36,575 nucleotides of DNA from Fischerella muscicola PCC 7414 (GTDB lineage Bacteria > Cyanobacteriota > Cyanobacteriia > Cyanobacteriales > Nostocaceae): NCBI RefSeq assembly GCF_000317205.1, contig NZ_AJLK01000172.1, positions 1-36,575 on the forward strand, written 5' to 3'. The notes under the pieces are model-generated. The model made no database searches. It worked only from the letters and a program-made list of their open reading frames with translations, and was not told the DNA's origin. The first letter of the stretch is position 1; every line of letters begins with the position of its first letter. Positions 6,741-16,313 of the stretch are shown here, in pieces. The position numbers were made by a program, and so were the translations under genes.

Positions 6741-7568
6741 ATGAATATAACAATCATTGGTTGTGGTTATGTAGGTTTGAGAGTTGCTCAATATTGGCAG
6801 CAAGAATGTAATTTTATTGTCACTGCAACCACAACCACTCCTGAACGAGTTGCAGAACTAGAAACTATCGCCCAACGAGTGATAGTCTTACAAGGCAATG
6901 ACTTTGAGAAGCTAAAATCAGTTTTAAAAAATCAAGATGTTGTACTTCTGAGTGTTGGTGCAAAAGGACCTAATACTTATGAAGAAAGCTATTTACAAAC
7001 TGCTCGTAATTTAATTTCAGCTTTAAAGCAAACTCCCAGTGTTCAACAACTAATATATACCAGTAGTTGTTCTGTATACGGCGAACAAAATGGTGCATTA
7101 GTAGATGAAGAAACACAAGTTGCACCAACAACTCCTGGTAGTGAAATTCTCTACGCTACTGAGCAAGAATTACTTTCAGGATCTAGTGATAATCTCCGTG
7201 TGTGTATTTTACGTTTGGGGGGAATCTATGGTCCTAATCGAGAACTAGTAAAAATATACAGCCGAATTGCTGGTACAACTAGTCCTGGAAATGGTGAAGA
7301 ACCAGCAAATTGGATTCATGTTGATGATATTGTTGCTGCTATAGAGTTTGCCCGTCGTCATCGTTTGCAAGGAATTTATAATCTAGTTGATAACGATGAA
7401 TTGACAACTAGAGAAGTATCTGATCGTGTATGTGAAATACATAATCTGCCCAAAGTTACCTGGGATTCTTCCTTAAGTAGCAAGCGTCCATACAATGCCA
7501 AGATATCAAATAAAAAAATAAAAGAAGCTGGATACGAATTCATTCATCCCCAGATGATTTTTTGTTGA
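6741..7568 (+). CDS. NAD(P)-binding atypical SDR (epimerase-like)
   Basis: A 275-residue Rossmann-fold protein. GCGYVG (7-12) is the dinucleotide-binding loop, and TSSCSVYGEQNG (107-118) with GGIYGPNRE are typical of NAD-dependent epimerase/dehydratases. The catalytic YxxxK is altered: Tyr138 is followed by Glu142 instead of Lys (YATEQ). This places it with the atypical YeeZ-like SDRs, whose substrates are unknown. It is the first of two closely spaced plus-strand genes, 21 bases before the next. The family is secure; the reaction is unknown. Confidence 0.8.
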   Translation: MNITIIGCGYVGLRVAQYWQQECNFIVTATTTTPERVAELETIAQRVIVLQGNDFEKLKSVLKNQDVVLLSVGAKGPNTYEESYLQTARNLISALKQTPSVQQLIYTSSCSVYGEQNGALVDEETQVAPTTPGSEILYATEQELLSGSSDNLRVCILRLGGIYGPNRELVKIYSRIAGTTSPGNGEEPANWIHVDDIVAAIEFARRHRLQGIYNLVDNDELTTREVSDRVCEIHNLPKVTWDSSLSSKRPYNAKISNKKIKEAGYEFIHPQMIFC

Positions 7569-7589
7569 TAATCTCAGAAATCCTATCTC

Positions 7590-8501
7590 ATGATTACTCA
7601 AAATCAAACAGCATCTTCCACCCAGTTTTACACTTGGCAAAAGTACCGTTGTGCTTACGCAGTTCATCAACCAACCAATGCCACGCCTACTGGTATACCC
7701 CTGCTATTAATTCATCCTATTGGCGTAGGTTTATCGCGGCAATTTTGGCAACGTTTTTGTAATGAATGGTATCAACAACAATACCAAAATTTAATTTATA
7801 ACCCTGATTTACTCGGTTGTGGTGAAAGTGATCAGCCTCATATAGCTTACACCCCCAGTGATTGGGCAGAACAATTACAATTCTTTTTAAAAACAGTTGT
7901 ACAAAAACCTGTGATTGTGATAGTCCAGGGTGCTTTATTCGCAGTTGCCATTGAATTAGTCAAAAAAGAACCAAATTTAGTCGCAGGGCTAGTATTAGCA
8001 TCTCCTCCAGCTTGGCCTTTGATCACAAAAGAATTACCAAAATGGCAACCAAAATTAATTTGGAATCTGTTAGATTCGCCCTTAGGTAATATATTTTATC
8101 GGTACGCCCGGAGAGAAAAATTTTTGCGTGATTTTTCAACTAAACAACTTTTTGATCTCAAAGAAGACGTTGATTCAGAATGGCTGAATACATTGCGTGC
8201 AGGCGCGCAAAATACTGCTAGTCGCTATGCTGTTTTTTCATTTTTAGCTGGGTTCTGGTTACAGGACTATAGTCATGCGATCGCTACCATTAATCAACCC
8301 ACATTAGTAGTTTTGGGTGAACATATATCGAGTATTGCCAAAGAAGGTAAAAAACTCGAACCAGATGCATGGTTGTCTGATTACCTTACAGCTTTACCCC
8401 AAAGTCGTGGGATAAAAATTTTTGGGCGCAATGTTTTACCATACGAATCTACGGCTGAATTTGTGAAGGCAATATCACCGTTTATAAATGAATTTTCTTG
8501 A
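7590..8501 (+). CDS. Alpha/beta-hydrolase fold protein, apparently catalytically dead
   Basis: A 303-residue protein with the hydrolase scaffold: LLLIHPIGVGLSRQFW in the oxyanion-hole position (38-53), NPDLLGCGESDQP (71-83) and TLVVLGEH for the late strand. The nucleophile elbow, normally GxSxG, reads VQGAL, putting Gly114 where Ser should be. The C-terminal catalytic His position reads GRNVLP (Asn281). With both residues gone, hydrolysis is unlikely and a binding or structural role is more plausible. It probably shares a transcript with the SDR gene (21-base gap). The sequence is otherwise intact, so this is a maintained variant rather than a decaying gene. Confidence 0.78.
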   Translation: MITQNQTASSTQFYTWQKYRCAYAVHQPTNATPTGIPLLLIHPIGVGLSRQFWQRFCNEWYQQQYQNLIYNPDLLGCGESDQPHIAYTPSDWAEQLQFFLKTVVQKPVIVIVQGALFAVAIELVKKEPNLVAGLVLASPPAWPLITKELPKWQPKLIWNLLDSPLGNIFYRYARREKFLRDFSTKQLFDLKEDVDSEWLNTLRAGAQNTASRYAVFSFLAGFWLQDYSHAIATINQPTLVVLGEHISSIAKEGKKLEPDAWLSDYLTALPQSRGIKIFGRNVLPYESTAEFVKAISPFINEFS

Positions 8502-8523
8502 GGTTATAACTCTATTAGAGACT

Positions 8524-8591
8524 ATTTATAAAGTAAATCTTAAGTAGGATAAGCAAAAAGCGGCGAGTGATTTTATTTTTACTTTATAAAT
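8524..8591. repeat. Inverted repeat in intergenic gap
   Basis: ATTTATAAAGTAAA (8524-8537) and TTTACTTTATAAAT (8578-8591) are a perfect 14-base inverted repeat 40 bases apart. Similarity extends outwards imperfectly (TAGAGACT / ACCTCTTA). It could be a small MITE or a weak bidirectional terminator. Confidence 0.55.
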
Positions 8592-8638
8592 AACCTCTTA
8601 GAAGCTTAACTGAAATTTAAATTTAACGAAACAAGAGT

Positions 8639-8720
8639 TAGTAGTTAATGGTTAGTAGTATTTAGTTTTTTGTTGGTTGTTTGGAACCAACAATCAACAA
8701 CTAACAATCAACAACTAACT
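8639..8720. repeat. Heptamer short tandem repeat (STRR)
   Basis: GTTAGTAGTTAATGGTTAG units followed by AACAATCAACAACTAAC units, reaching to four bases before the start codon of the next gene. Confidence 0.6.
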
Positions 8721-8723
8721 GTT

Positions 8724-9788
8724 ATGCAAATTGACTTTCATCATGGTGTCACCTACGTAGTCGCACGACTAGCCGGATTTGAACATAAAGCTGCTAGTAT
8801 CATTGCATACTGCGCTCAATACGTAGATGATGCCACAAATGCAGGGATCATCCGCTTTGATAACGGTGCGCTGTATAGGCGCATCAGTTCCGCCCACAAA
8901 ATGCTTAACTACCGCAACTTCCAAGAACTGGCAAATCATCGGGTTTGGATTCCCTTTCATTTTCTACCCGGAAATGGTGGCAAAAAAGTAGGAGAATATC
9001 TGACGAGTAGCTTTATTGACAAGCTTATCTGTCGTCCTAACAGCTACGTAGCTCAGGATATGGTGAATGAATGCATTCGTCACCGTGATTCTATCTATGG
9101 ACTGCATCGCCTTGGGGTCACTATGCATGTATATGTAGATACGTGGGCGCACCAGGGATTTGCTGGTGTAAATCATCGAGTTAATGAAGCTAAAAAGTTG
9201 GTTGATGAATATGGCAATCCTGATCGCAGTCTGATGGATCGTCTCAAAAATTACTTTGTCAGTGAAGCTTTACCTCTGGGACATGGGGCAGTTCTGAGTC
9301 ACCCAGACAAACCCTACTTACGTTGGGGTTACACCAATGGACGGGGTGAGAAAATCACTAGGGATAATCCGAAAGATTTTTTGGAGGCGGCTGAGTGGAT
9401 GTGTAAAGCTATGCAGCGCTATATAGTAGGCAATCCAGATGCAGATGTACCAGGATTGCCTAAATCTGACCGAGATACAATAGCTTCCATGCTCCAAAAT
9501 ATTACTTATAACAAAGGTAGTGTTAGACACCAACAATGGTTGCAAGCGATCGCCGAAGGTAAATTTAGTTTTGGTAAAGAATATGTTACTTATATCCCTA
9601 AAGGCAAAAACTCTTGGAAATATCTAGCCCTTGGTACAGAAGAACATATAGACCGAGACAACGAAATATTTTCCTACCACACCACCTTTTTAGCTAGCGA
9701 TTGGAAACTATTTCACGATGCCTTAAAGGCACATCATTTTTATATTATTCACGAGTTATTACCTAAATACGATATCTGTGTTGCTTGA
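8724..9788 (+). CDS. DUF6765-like protein (S1/P1-nuclease-like His-rich)
   Basis: A 354-residue protein starting MQIDFHHGVTYVVARLAGF, with the conserved early His-His and many further His/Asp/Trp residues (TMHVYVDTWAHQGFAG, PLGHGAVLSHPDKP, SYHTTFL, HHFYIIHELLP). The pattern (AYCAQYVDDATN followed by DTWAHQGFAG) is what I associate with DUF6765 and resembles zinc-dependent phospholipase C/P1 nuclease helical folds. Metal binding is likely; activity is unproven. No signal peptide is seen. The ATG at 8724 is chosen; the 54 bases before it in the same frame are simple-repeat DNA. Confidence 0.7.
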   Translation: MQIDFHHGVTYVVARLAGFEHKAASIIAYCAQYVDDATNAGIIRFDNGALYRRISSAHKMLNYRNFQELANHRVWIPFHFLPGNGGKKVGEYLTSSFIDKLICRPNSYVAQDMVNECIRHRDSIYGLHRLGVTMHVYVDTWAHQGFAGVNHRVNEAKKLVDEYGNPDRSLMDRLKNYFVSEALPLGHGAVLSHPDKPYLRWGYTNGRGEKITRDNPKDFLEAAEWMCKAMQRYIVGNPDADVPGLPKSDRDTIASMLQNITYNKGSVRHQQWLQAIAEGKFSFGKEYVTYIPKGKNSWKYLALGTEEHIDRDNEIFSYHTTFLASDWKLFHDALKAHHFYIIHELLPKYDICVA

Positions 9789-9800
9789 TACTATTTCCAT

Positions 9801-9912
9801 AGTAGTACTCAACCACATAAGTTCTGAGGAGTTGCGAGGGGTCAGATCCCCGACTTTTTAAAAAAGTCGGGGATTTCCCAACATATCAAAATCAATGTGG
9901 TTGAGTAGTAGT
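9801..9912. repeat. MITE-like palindromic repeat, copy 2
   Basis: A 112-base element with perfect 13-base terminal inverted repeats TACTCAACCACAT (9806-9818) and ATGTGGTTGAGTA (9895-9907). The central hairpin ATCCCCGACTTTTT/AAAAAAGTCGGGGAT lies at 9846-9874. It is an inverted relative of the element at 2691-2799. It lies between two convergent genes and could serve as a terminator. Confidence 0.75.
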
Positions 9913-9960
9913 GAGATTAATAAAGATTGTCTTTTTCACCACAAAGACACCAAGAAAAAT

Positions 9961-11055
9961 TCATTTCAAGGCTGACACGTTAACAGGAGTATCCAAATCA
10001 CTATTGTTGGCTAACAAAAGATTAGTAGCATTCACAACAACTTGTGCAGCTGCTGTGAAAAAGGAGCGTTCAATATTCAAGGGAGTATCGCTAGCTTGAT
10101 GATAGTGGGGAGTACGGAGATTAGCTGTATCTGTTACTAGTACAGCACCCACCCCTTGCAACCAGAAAGGCGCATGATCGCTACGTAGGGTATCTGGGGT
10201 GAGCAAGCCTTTGAGAGGAACTGGCAATGTAAATATAGGTGGTAGATTTTTGCTCACCTTTGCCAGGGAGGAACGCGAGAGCAAATGTGAGTTTTCAAAA
10301 GCCTTCAGCATTGGTAAATGTTCTGTATCGCCCACTACTGCCAGAAAATCTCCTTTGTCGCTGGGTGGGGTTATTGGTAAATTGGCAGGATATTGCTGGC
10401 AACCAGCAGTGTAGCAAGCGTAACCAACCATATCCATAATGATTGCACCGTGTAAGTTTTGTAGGTTTGCTACTTTGGCTGTAAAGGCTTGACTCCCTAG
10501 TAATCCTGCTTCTTCTTTGTCAAAAAATGCTAGTTGTAATGTCCGGGGTGTGGGACGAGAACCCAGTAACCGAGCAATTTCCAACGCCACAGCAACACCA
10601 CTAGCATTGTCATCAGCACCAGGGGAGATAGCAACGGTGTCGTAATGTGCGCCTACTAAAATTGCTCCTGCTGTTTTATCAGTTCCTTGGCGTTCAGCAA
10701 AGATGTTAACGCCTTCGGAGAAGTTTTGTAGTTGGGGTTTCCAGCCAAATTTTTTCAGTTGGGAAATTATATAAGTGCGGGTACGCGATCGCTCTGTATT
10801 GGTGTAGCGTTTAAAATTTAAGTTTTGAATATGGGCAAATAGCTTTTGTCCTGACACTTGGAGGGGAGAAGACACGGAGATCACCAAAGGCGGGGATGCT
10901 TTGAGCTTTTCAACATCTTGCTGCGCTGGATCTGAATTTTCTACGTTCACAGTTTCGATCACAGCTGATTGCTGATGTTGTTGCCATAACCCGCTACTAC
11001 CTATCGCCGCAAATGCCACCACTACTGCCAGCAGCAACCAAATCCATTTTTTCAT
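9961..11055 (-). CDS. Secreted or membrane-anchored M28 family aminopeptidase
   Basis: A 364-residue predicted zinc peptidase acting outside the cytoplasm. A hydrophobic N-terminal segment (residues 4-18, WIWLLLAVVVAFAAI) serves as signal peptide or anchor. The M28 metal and catalytic motifs are in order: GAHYDTV (His137), GADDNASG (Asp148/149), FDKEEAGLLGS (Glu181/182), MDMVGY (Asp208) and a late TPHYHQASDTP His. Together they predict a two-zinc exopeptidase that frees N-terminal amino acids from peptides. Length and motif order are normal. The gene is single and convergent with the preceding gene. Confidence 0.88.
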   Translation of the reverse strand: MKKWIWLLLAVVVAFAAIGSSGLWQQHQQSAVIETVNVENSDPAQQDVEKLKASPPLVISVSSPLQVSGQKLFAHIQNLNFKRYTNTERSRTRTYIISQLKKFGWKPQLQNFSEGVNIFAERQGTDKTAGAILVGAHYDTVAISPGADDNASGVAVALEIARLLGSRPTPRTLQLAFFDKEEAGLLGSQAFTAKVANLQNLHGAIIMDMVGYACYTAGCQQYPANLPITPPSDKGDFLAVVGDTEHLPMLKAFENSHLLSRSSLAKVSKNLPPIFTLPVPLKGLLTPDTLRSDHAPFWLQGVGAVLVTDTANLRTPHYHQASDTPLNIERSFFTAAAQVVVNATNLLLANNSDLDTPVNVSALK

Positions 11056-11163
11056 CCTTCAACCTTAAAATTGACCGATGATTCCTCAATGGTACATGCC
11101 CCTAGATTTATCTATAGGAATCAATTCAAAACCCAAAATTGTTTGACTTTTCCAAAAAAAAGC

Positions 11164-11192
11164 TTGACAATTTCCAATGTATTGGGCATAAT
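11164..11192 (+). promoter_or_regulatory. Promoter of tRNA-Asp
   Basis: TTGACA (11164-11169), a 17-base spacer and CATAAT (11187-11192) form a near-consensus housekeeping sigma promoter. Initiation would be about 10 bases before the mature tRNA. Confidence 0.75.
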
Positions 11193-11210
11193 TAAAAAGT
11201 TGCAAATCAA

Positions 11211-11284
11211 GGGACTGTAGTTCAATTGGTTAGAGCACCGCCCTGTCACGGCGGAAGTTGCGGGTTCGAGCCCCGTCAGTCCCG
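11211..11284 (+). tRNA. trnD: tRNA-Asp (GTC)
   Basis: A 74-base cloverleaf. The acceptor stem GGGACTG/CAGTCCC has discriminator G. The anticodon arm is CCGCC-CTGTCAC-GGCGG with anticodon GTC, and the T arm is GCGGG-TTCGAGC-CCCGT. The 3' CCA is not encoded. Confidence 0.97.
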
Positions 11285-11697
11285 TTAAAGCAAGATGCTA
11301 GCCATAAAGCTAAACTTGAATATGCTTATCAAGTATTATAGCTACAACTAGCGTAACAAAAGTAAACAGAAGTTATGCACTGTTACATTAGATGACGGCT
11401 GAAAGCGCCCCACTGGCAGCGCCCCACCTGCGATGAATATAAAGAAACACTTTTTCCTCCCCTACATCCACGTTCATTCAGAGGAGTTAATTTCCTTCTG
11501 CTTTGAAAGTAACCTCACCTCCTCCCCTCTCCGTGAGTTCACCAGAGGGGTGTCCTCTCTTGACGGGGTGAGGTTTTTGATGGCAAAGCTCGTGAAATTT
11601 TTTCATCAGCACTGCCTTCTGGCAACTAAGCCTCCTGCCTCCTGGAATAACCTACAATGATCATGCTTTGCCATAATCAATAATTAGCGAATTTGCT
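11285..11697. other. Gap between tRNA-Asp and gltX with hairpin repeat
   Basis: No gene seen. GCGCCCCAC occurs twice close together near 11405-11430. A long hairpin at about 11511-11574 (AACCTCACC...GGTGAGGTT outer stem; CCCCTCT...AGAGGGG inner stem) is followed by TTTTTG and could terminate plus-strand transcription. It has the look of a dispersed Nostocales repeat. Confidence 0.5.
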
Positions 11698-13140
11698 GTG
11701 ACTGTTAGAGTACGTATTGCCCCCAGTCCAACTGGAAACTTACATATTGGTACAGCAAGAACGGCTGTATTTAACTGGTTGTTTGCCCGTCACCACGACG
11801 GAAAGTTCATATTGCGGATTGAAGACACAGATCAAGAGCGATCACGTCCCGAATATACAGAAAATATTCTCCAGGGTCTGCGCTGGCTAGGATTAAACTG
11901 GGATGAAGGGCCTTTCTTCCAAACCCAACGTCTAGAGATTTATAAACAAGCGGTACAAAGTCTCTTAGATCAAGGACTAGCCTATCGCTGCTACACCACT
12001 GCTGAAGAACTAGAAGCATTACGAGAAGCCCAAAAAGCTAGAGGTGAGGCTCCTCGTTATGACAATCGTCATCGAAATTTGACACCAGAACAAGAAGCTG
12101 CATATAAAGCCGAAGGGCGTAGCTTTGTAATTCGTTTCAAAATTGATGATGACCGAGAAATTGTTTGGAATGACTTGGTAAGAGACAAAATGGTGTGGCG
12201 GGGTAATGATTTGGGTGGTGACATGGTCATTGCTCGCGCCGCAGCCGATGGTATTGGTCAGCCTTTGTATAACTTTGCTGTGGTGGTAGATGACATAGAT
12301 ATGCAAATTACCCATGTCATTAGGGGAGAAGACCACATCGCCAACACTGCCAAGCAAATTCTACTTTATGAAGCCTTTGGCGCAAAAGTACCAGAGTTTG
12401 CCCATACACCCTTAATCTTAAATCAGGAAGGACGCAAGCTTTCTAAACGAGATGGCGTCACCTCTATTTCTGACTTTAAACAAATGGGCTTCACTGCTGA
12501 AGCTTTGGTCAACTACATGACATTGTTGGGTTGGTCGCCTCCTGACTCGACCAAAGAAATTTTTACTTTGTCAGAAGCAGCCCAACAGTTTAGCTTTGAA
12601 CGTGTGAATAAAGCAGGTGCAAAGTTTGATTGGGCAAAGTTAGATTGGATCAACAGTCAGTATATCCACGTAATGCCTGTAGACAAACTGACCGATTTAT
12701 TGATTCCTTATTGGGAAGAAGCTGGGTATAAACTGACTAGAGGACGGGAAGAACGTTCTTGGTTAGAAAAACTAGTAGTTTTAATTCAACCTAGTTTGAC
12801 TCGGCTTGTGGATGCTGTAGCTATGAGCAAACTGTTTTTCACCGATGCAGTGGAATATAGTGAGGAAGCTACTGTGCAACTCAAACAAGAAGGTGTTGCT
12901 AGTGCGATAGAGGGGGTGATTGCTGCACTACAGAATCAACAGGAATTCAACGAAGCCAGCGCCCAAGATATTATCAAGCAAGTAGTCAAACAGCAGAACG
13001 TCAAAAAAGGTTTGATCATGCGTAGTTTGCGAGCAGCTTTGACTGGAGACATGCATGGTCCTGATTTGATTCAATCGTGGTTGCTACTGCATGAGATTGG
13101 GTTAGATCAGCCGCGCTTAGTTCAAGCAACAGCAAAATAA
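11698..13140 (+). CDS. gltX: Glutamyl-tRNA synthetase
   Basis: Class I synthetase (480 residues) that charges tRNA with glutamate, needed for translation and, through glutamyl-tRNA, for chlorophyll and phycobilin synthesis. It has [12 protein letters not shown] (the HIGH motif at 16-19), [14 protein letters not shown], and KLSKRDGV (247-251, the KMSKS equivalent). The C-terminal helical anticodon-binding half is complete. The start is GTG at 11698; the conserved [11 protein letters not shown] begins immediately, so no other start fits. Length is normal for a bacterial GluRS. It is probably transcribed alone. Confidence 0.96.
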   Translation: MTVRVRIAPSPTGNLHIGTARTAVFNWLFARHHDGKFILRIEDTDQERSRPEYTENILQGLRWLGLNWDEGPFFQTQRLEIYKQAVQSLLDQGLAYRCYTTAEELEALREAQKARGEAPRYDNRHRNLTPEQEAAYKAEGRSFVIRFKIDDDREIVWNDLVRDKMVWRGNDLGGDMVIARAAADGIGQPLYNFAVVVDDIDMQITHVIRGEDHIANTAKQILLYEAFGAKVPEFAHTPLILNQEGRKLSKRDGVTSISDFKQMGFTAEALVNYMTLLGWSPPDSTKEIFTLSEAAQQFSFERVNKAGAKFDWAKLDWINSQYIHVMPVDKLTDLLIPYWEEAGYKLTRGREERSWLEKLVVLIQPSLTRLVDAVAMSKLFFTDAVEYSEEATVQLKQEGVASAIEGVIAALQNQQEFNEASAQDIIKQVVKQQNVKKGLIMRSLRAALTGDMHGPDLIQSWLLLHEIGLDQPRLVQATAK

Positions 13141-13261
13141 AAAATTATGAATTCCAAATTCGGAATTTATAGTCCCAAATGCTGAATAGGATTGATTCTT
13201 GACTAACCTAATAAAGTCCTGAGGGGGGTGAATAATATTTCCTGATTAGGGAACATATGTA

Positions 13262-13287
13262 GTAGGGGCGCGACTGTGCGCCCCTAC
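13262..13287. repeat. Palindromic GTAGGGGCGC hairpin
   Basis: GTAGGGGCGC-GACTGT-GCGCCCCTAC, a perfect 10-base stem downstream of gltX. There is no T-run directly behind it, so it is more likely a dispersed palindromic repeat than a strong terminator. The remainder of 13141-13452 shows nothing else. Confidence 0.6.
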
Positions 13288-13452
13288 CACTATTTAGTAA
13301 AAAAACTTTTTATGACAAAACAGAACACAAAGATATTATTTGTCGTCTATATTTTTGATATCTGAGCAATTTCCCTCAATTTAGGAACTTGGTATGTAAA
13401 ATAAGTGTCACTAATAACACTGAGAAAATTTTAGACAATCATCTAAATTAAA

Positions 13453-13956
13453 ATGCCAAGAAAAGTAATAAATCTGGGAATAAAATTGTCGTTGACGATC
13501 GCCAGCATCCTGATCGCATCAATAATTAAGACGGTAGCAGTTGCAGACGAAACACCAACACCACCACCCATCTTTGGCGATGTCAGCATCAATCCCAAGT
13601 TTCTTCCAGATCCTTTTGAGGTTCGTGGGATGAGTGGGGGTTCATTACCAGGAAATCAAGTTGTTGGTAAAAGCGAAACTTCCACAGGCGCATGTACAGG
13701 ATTTGTTGATCAAAAACCAGACCATCATCTGGAGTTAGGAAAGAAATTTGACTACCTAAAACTGCAAGTAGACAGCCCTGAGGACACAACCTTGATAATC
13801 ACTGGCCCTGGTGGCACTTGGTGCAATGACGATTTTGATGGTAAAAATCCTGGTATTGTTGGCGAGTGGCTACCCGGAACTTATCAAATTTGGGTTGGTT
13901 CCTACAATAAAGAAGAGTATTTTCCTTATACTCTCAAAGTTACAGAAGCAAAATGA
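13453..13956 (+). CDS. Secreted protein with PPC-like beta domain, unknown function
   Basis: A 167-residue protein. Residues 1-31 are a signal peptide (basic MPRKVINLGIK, hydrophobic core, cleavage probably after AVA). The mature part ends with a beta-rich stretch, TTLIITGPGGTWCNDDFDGKNPGIVGEWLPGTYQIWVGSYN, similar to bacterial pre-peptidase C-terminal (PPC) domains that follow exported enzymes. Two Cys (TGACTG and TWCNDD) may form a disulphide. It is likely a small periplasmic or outer-surface protein. No named family is recognised. It precedes ftsH in the same direction with a 262-base gap. Confidence 0.72.
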   Translation: MPRKVINLGIKLSLTIASILIASIIKTVAVADETPTPPPIFGDVSINPKFLPDPFEVRGMSGGSLPGNQVVGKSETSTGACTGFVDQKPDHHLELGKKFDYLKLQVDSPEDTTLIITGPGGTWCNDDFDGKNPGIVGEWLPGTYQIWVGSYNKEEYFPYTLKVTEAK

Positions 13957-14218
13957 AAATTGTTAGTGGTTAGTGGTTGGTGGTAATTATCCCACTCCCA
14001 CTTTCTTTTTTAGTGCTTTGTATTAGAATTAAGTTAAATTTAATTAAGATTATTTTTGGCGCCATGGCTTTGCCATGTAGCTCTCTTAGCTGCATGGCTA
14101 ACTGCGTCAAAATATTCAGATAAAACAAAATGGATTTATAAATATCCGTTTCCCAGCGATATCGTGATGGAATGACATCGCTGATTAGTTGTATATCGGC
14201 ATCTAGAGGCAAAACAAG
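13957..14218. other. Gap upstream of ftsH
   Basis: Starts with a short GTTAGTGGTTAGTGGTTGG heptamer tract (about 13962-13985). Hairpins built from GCCATGGC/GCCATG occur near 14060-14099. It probably contains the ftsH promoter, which I could not pinpoint. Confidence 0.4.
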
Positions 14219-16105
14219 ATGAAATTCTCCTGGAGAGTCCTAGTTCTCTGGACATTGCCAGCTCTGGTAATTGGCTTTTTCTTCTGGCAGGGTGCATTTG
14301 CTGGCGCTCCTGCGGATATGGGTAGAAATACAGCCAGTACACGTATGACCTATGGTCGCTTTCTGGAATATTTAGATGCTAATCGCGTCACAAACGTAGA
14401 TTTCTATGAAGGCGGCAGAACAGCAATTGTGGAAGCTGTAGATCCGGATCTCGACAATCGTGTCCAGCGAGTGCGGGTAGATTTGCCAATCAATGCTCCT
14501 GAGCTAATTACCAAGCTCAAAGATAAGGGAGTGAGTTTTGATGCCCACCCGATGCGAAATGACGGTGCTATCTGGGGACTTATAGGAAATCTAATTTTTC
14601 CAATCTTGTTGATTACTGGATTGTTCTTTTTGTTCCGTCGCTCCAGCAACTTACCTGGTGGCCCCGGTCAAGCCATGAGCTTTGGTAAATCTAGAGCTCG
14701 TTTTCAAATGGAGGCTAAGACTGGAGTTAAATTTGATGATGTTGCTGGAATTGAAGAAGCCAAAGAAGAACTCCAAGAAGTTGTTACCTTCCTCAAACAG
14801 CCAGAAAAATTTACTGCTGTTGGCGCCCGTATTCCTAAGGGAGTCCTGTTAGTAGGGCCTCCTGGTACTGGTAAGACTCTATTAGCAAAAGCTATTGCTG
14901 GAGAAGCGGGGGTTCCCTTCTTCAGTATCTCTGGTTCAGAATTTGTAGAAATGTTCGTAGGTGTGGGTGCATCCCGCGTCCGTGACTTGTTCAAAAAAGC
15001 CAAAGATAACGCCCCCTGTATCATCTTTATCGATGAAATTGATGCCGTTGGTAGACAACGGGGTGCTGGTATTGGCGGTGGTAACGACGAACGGGAACAA
15101 ACCCTCAACCAACTACTGACAGAGATGGACGGTTTTGAAGGTAACACTGGCATCATTATTATTGCTGCCACCAACCGTCCCGACGTATTAGACGCAGCAT
15201 TGTTGCGTCCCGGACGTTTTGACAGACAAGTAACTGTCGATGCACCAGATATTAAAGGGCGTTTGGAGATTTTAAAAGTTCACGCCCGCAATAAGAAATT
15301 AGACCCAAGTGTGTCTTTAGATGCGATCGCTCGTCGTACTCCTGGGTTCACCGGTGCCGATTTAGCCAATTTACTCAACGAAGCTGCCATTCTCACCGCT
15401 AGACGCCGTAAAGAAGGCATCACCCTGACAGAAATTGATGATGCTGTGGATCGGGTAGTTGCTGGGATGGAAGGTACACCCCTGGTAGATAGCAAGAGCA
15501 AGCGTTTAATTGCTTATCATGAAATTGGCCATGCCTTGGTGGGAACTGTCCTCAAAGACCATGACCCAGTACAAAAAGTTACTTTGGTTCCACGGGGACA
15601 AGCACAGGGTTTAACTTGGTTTACTCCCTCTGAAGAGATGGGTTTGATTACTCGTTCTCAAATCAAAGCCAGAATTACAGGTGCTTTAGGTGGTCGTGCT
15701 GCTGAAGATGTGATTTTTGGTAGAGATGAAATCACTACTGGTGCTGGAAACGACCTGCAACAGGTGAGCAACATGGCCCGGCAAATGGTAACTCGCTTCG
15801 GGATGTCTGACTTAGGCCCTCTTTCCTTAGAAAGCCAGACGGGTGAAGTATTCTTGGGTCGGGACTGGATGACTCGTTCTGAATACTCAGAAGCGATCGC
15901 AGCCCGGATTGATGCACAAGTCCGCACGATTGTGGAAGAGTGTTATGAGAATGCCAAGCGGATTATGCGTGAAAATCGCACTCTTATGGATCGTTTGGTG
16001 GACTTGCTGATTGAGAAAGAAACTATCGACGGCGAAGAGTTCCGTCAGATTGTGGCTGAGTACACTCTTGTGCCTGAAAAGCCCCAGTTTACACCAATTC
16101 TTTAG
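14219..16105 (+). CDS. ftsH: ATP-dependent zinc metalloprotease FtsH (FtsH2 type)
   Basis: A thylakoid/plasma-membrane AAA+ protease, 628 residues. The N-terminus [29 protein letters not shown] is close to cyanobacterial FtsH2, which with FtsH3 removes photodamaged D1 during photosystem II repair. TM1 is at about 5-28 and TM2 at about 121-139 ([19 protein letters not shown]). Walker A GPPGTGKT is at 213-220, Walker B IIFIDEID at 268-275, followed by the SRH ([19 protein letters not shown]). Zinc site HEIGH is at 434-438, with a later metal Asp in the [13 protein letters not shown] region. All catalytic residues are intact. Assignment to FtsH2 rather than another paralogue rests on the N-terminus. 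It is followed by its own terminator. Confidence 0.95.
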   Translation: MKFSWRVLVLWTLPALVIGFFFWQGAFAGAPADMGRNTASTRMTYGRFLEYLDANRVTNVDFYEGGRTAIVEAVDPDLDNRVQRVRVDLPINAPELITKLKDKGVSFDAHPMRNDGAIWGLIGNLIFPILLITGLFFLFRRSSNLPGGPGQAMSFGKSRARFQMEAKTGVKFDDVAGIEEAKEELQEVVTFLKQPEKFTAVGARIPKGVLLVGPPGTGKTLLAKAIAGEAGVPFFSISGSEFVEMFVGVGASRVRDLFKKAKDNAPCIIFIDEIDAVGRQRGAGIGGGNDEREQTLNQLLTEMDGFEGNTGIIIIAATNRPDVLDAALLRPGRFDRQVTVDAPDIKGRLEILKVHARNKKLDPSVSLDAIARRTPGFTGADLANLLNEAAILTARRRKEGITLTEIDDAVDRVVAGMEGTPLVDSKSKRLIAYHEIGHALVGTVLKDHDPVQKVTLVPRGQAQGLTWFTPSEEMGLITRSQIKARITGALGGRAAEDVIFGRDEITTGAGNDLQQVSNMARQMVTRFGMSDLGPLSLESQTGEVFLGRDWMTRSEYSEAIAARIDAQVRTIVEECYENAKRIMRENRTLMDRLVDLLIEKETIDGEEFRQIVAEYTLVPEKPQFTPIL

Positions 16106-16140
16106 GTTGGTTGAGTTTTTAACTTAATAATTTTTAGTTT

Positions 16141-16178
16141 CCCCGCGTCTATAAATACAGACGTGGGGATATTTATTT
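16141..16178 (+). terminator. ftsH terminator
   Basis: CCCCGCGTCT (16141-16150) pairs with AGACGTGGGG (16159-16168), 10 pairs including one G-U around an 8-base loop, followed by ATATTTATTT. It lies 35 bases after the ftsH stop. Confidence 0.75.
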
Positions 16179-16313
16179 GAAACTTGATGTCAGCAGCGAC
16201 AAGAATTATGTTTTTTAGGTATCGAACACCGATGGACACTGATAGATTATTCGTGTGTATTTATGGTGGCTGTGGGTGTTTGTTGATGCAGACAGCATTA
16301 AATTAAGTTTTTG

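Noticed and set aside
14704-15174. 156-codon minus-strand ORF inside ftsH
   Set aside because: It is a mirror of the highly conserved AAA+ domain, whose codon pattern leaves the opposite strand open. Ser/Pro-rich, no homology seen.
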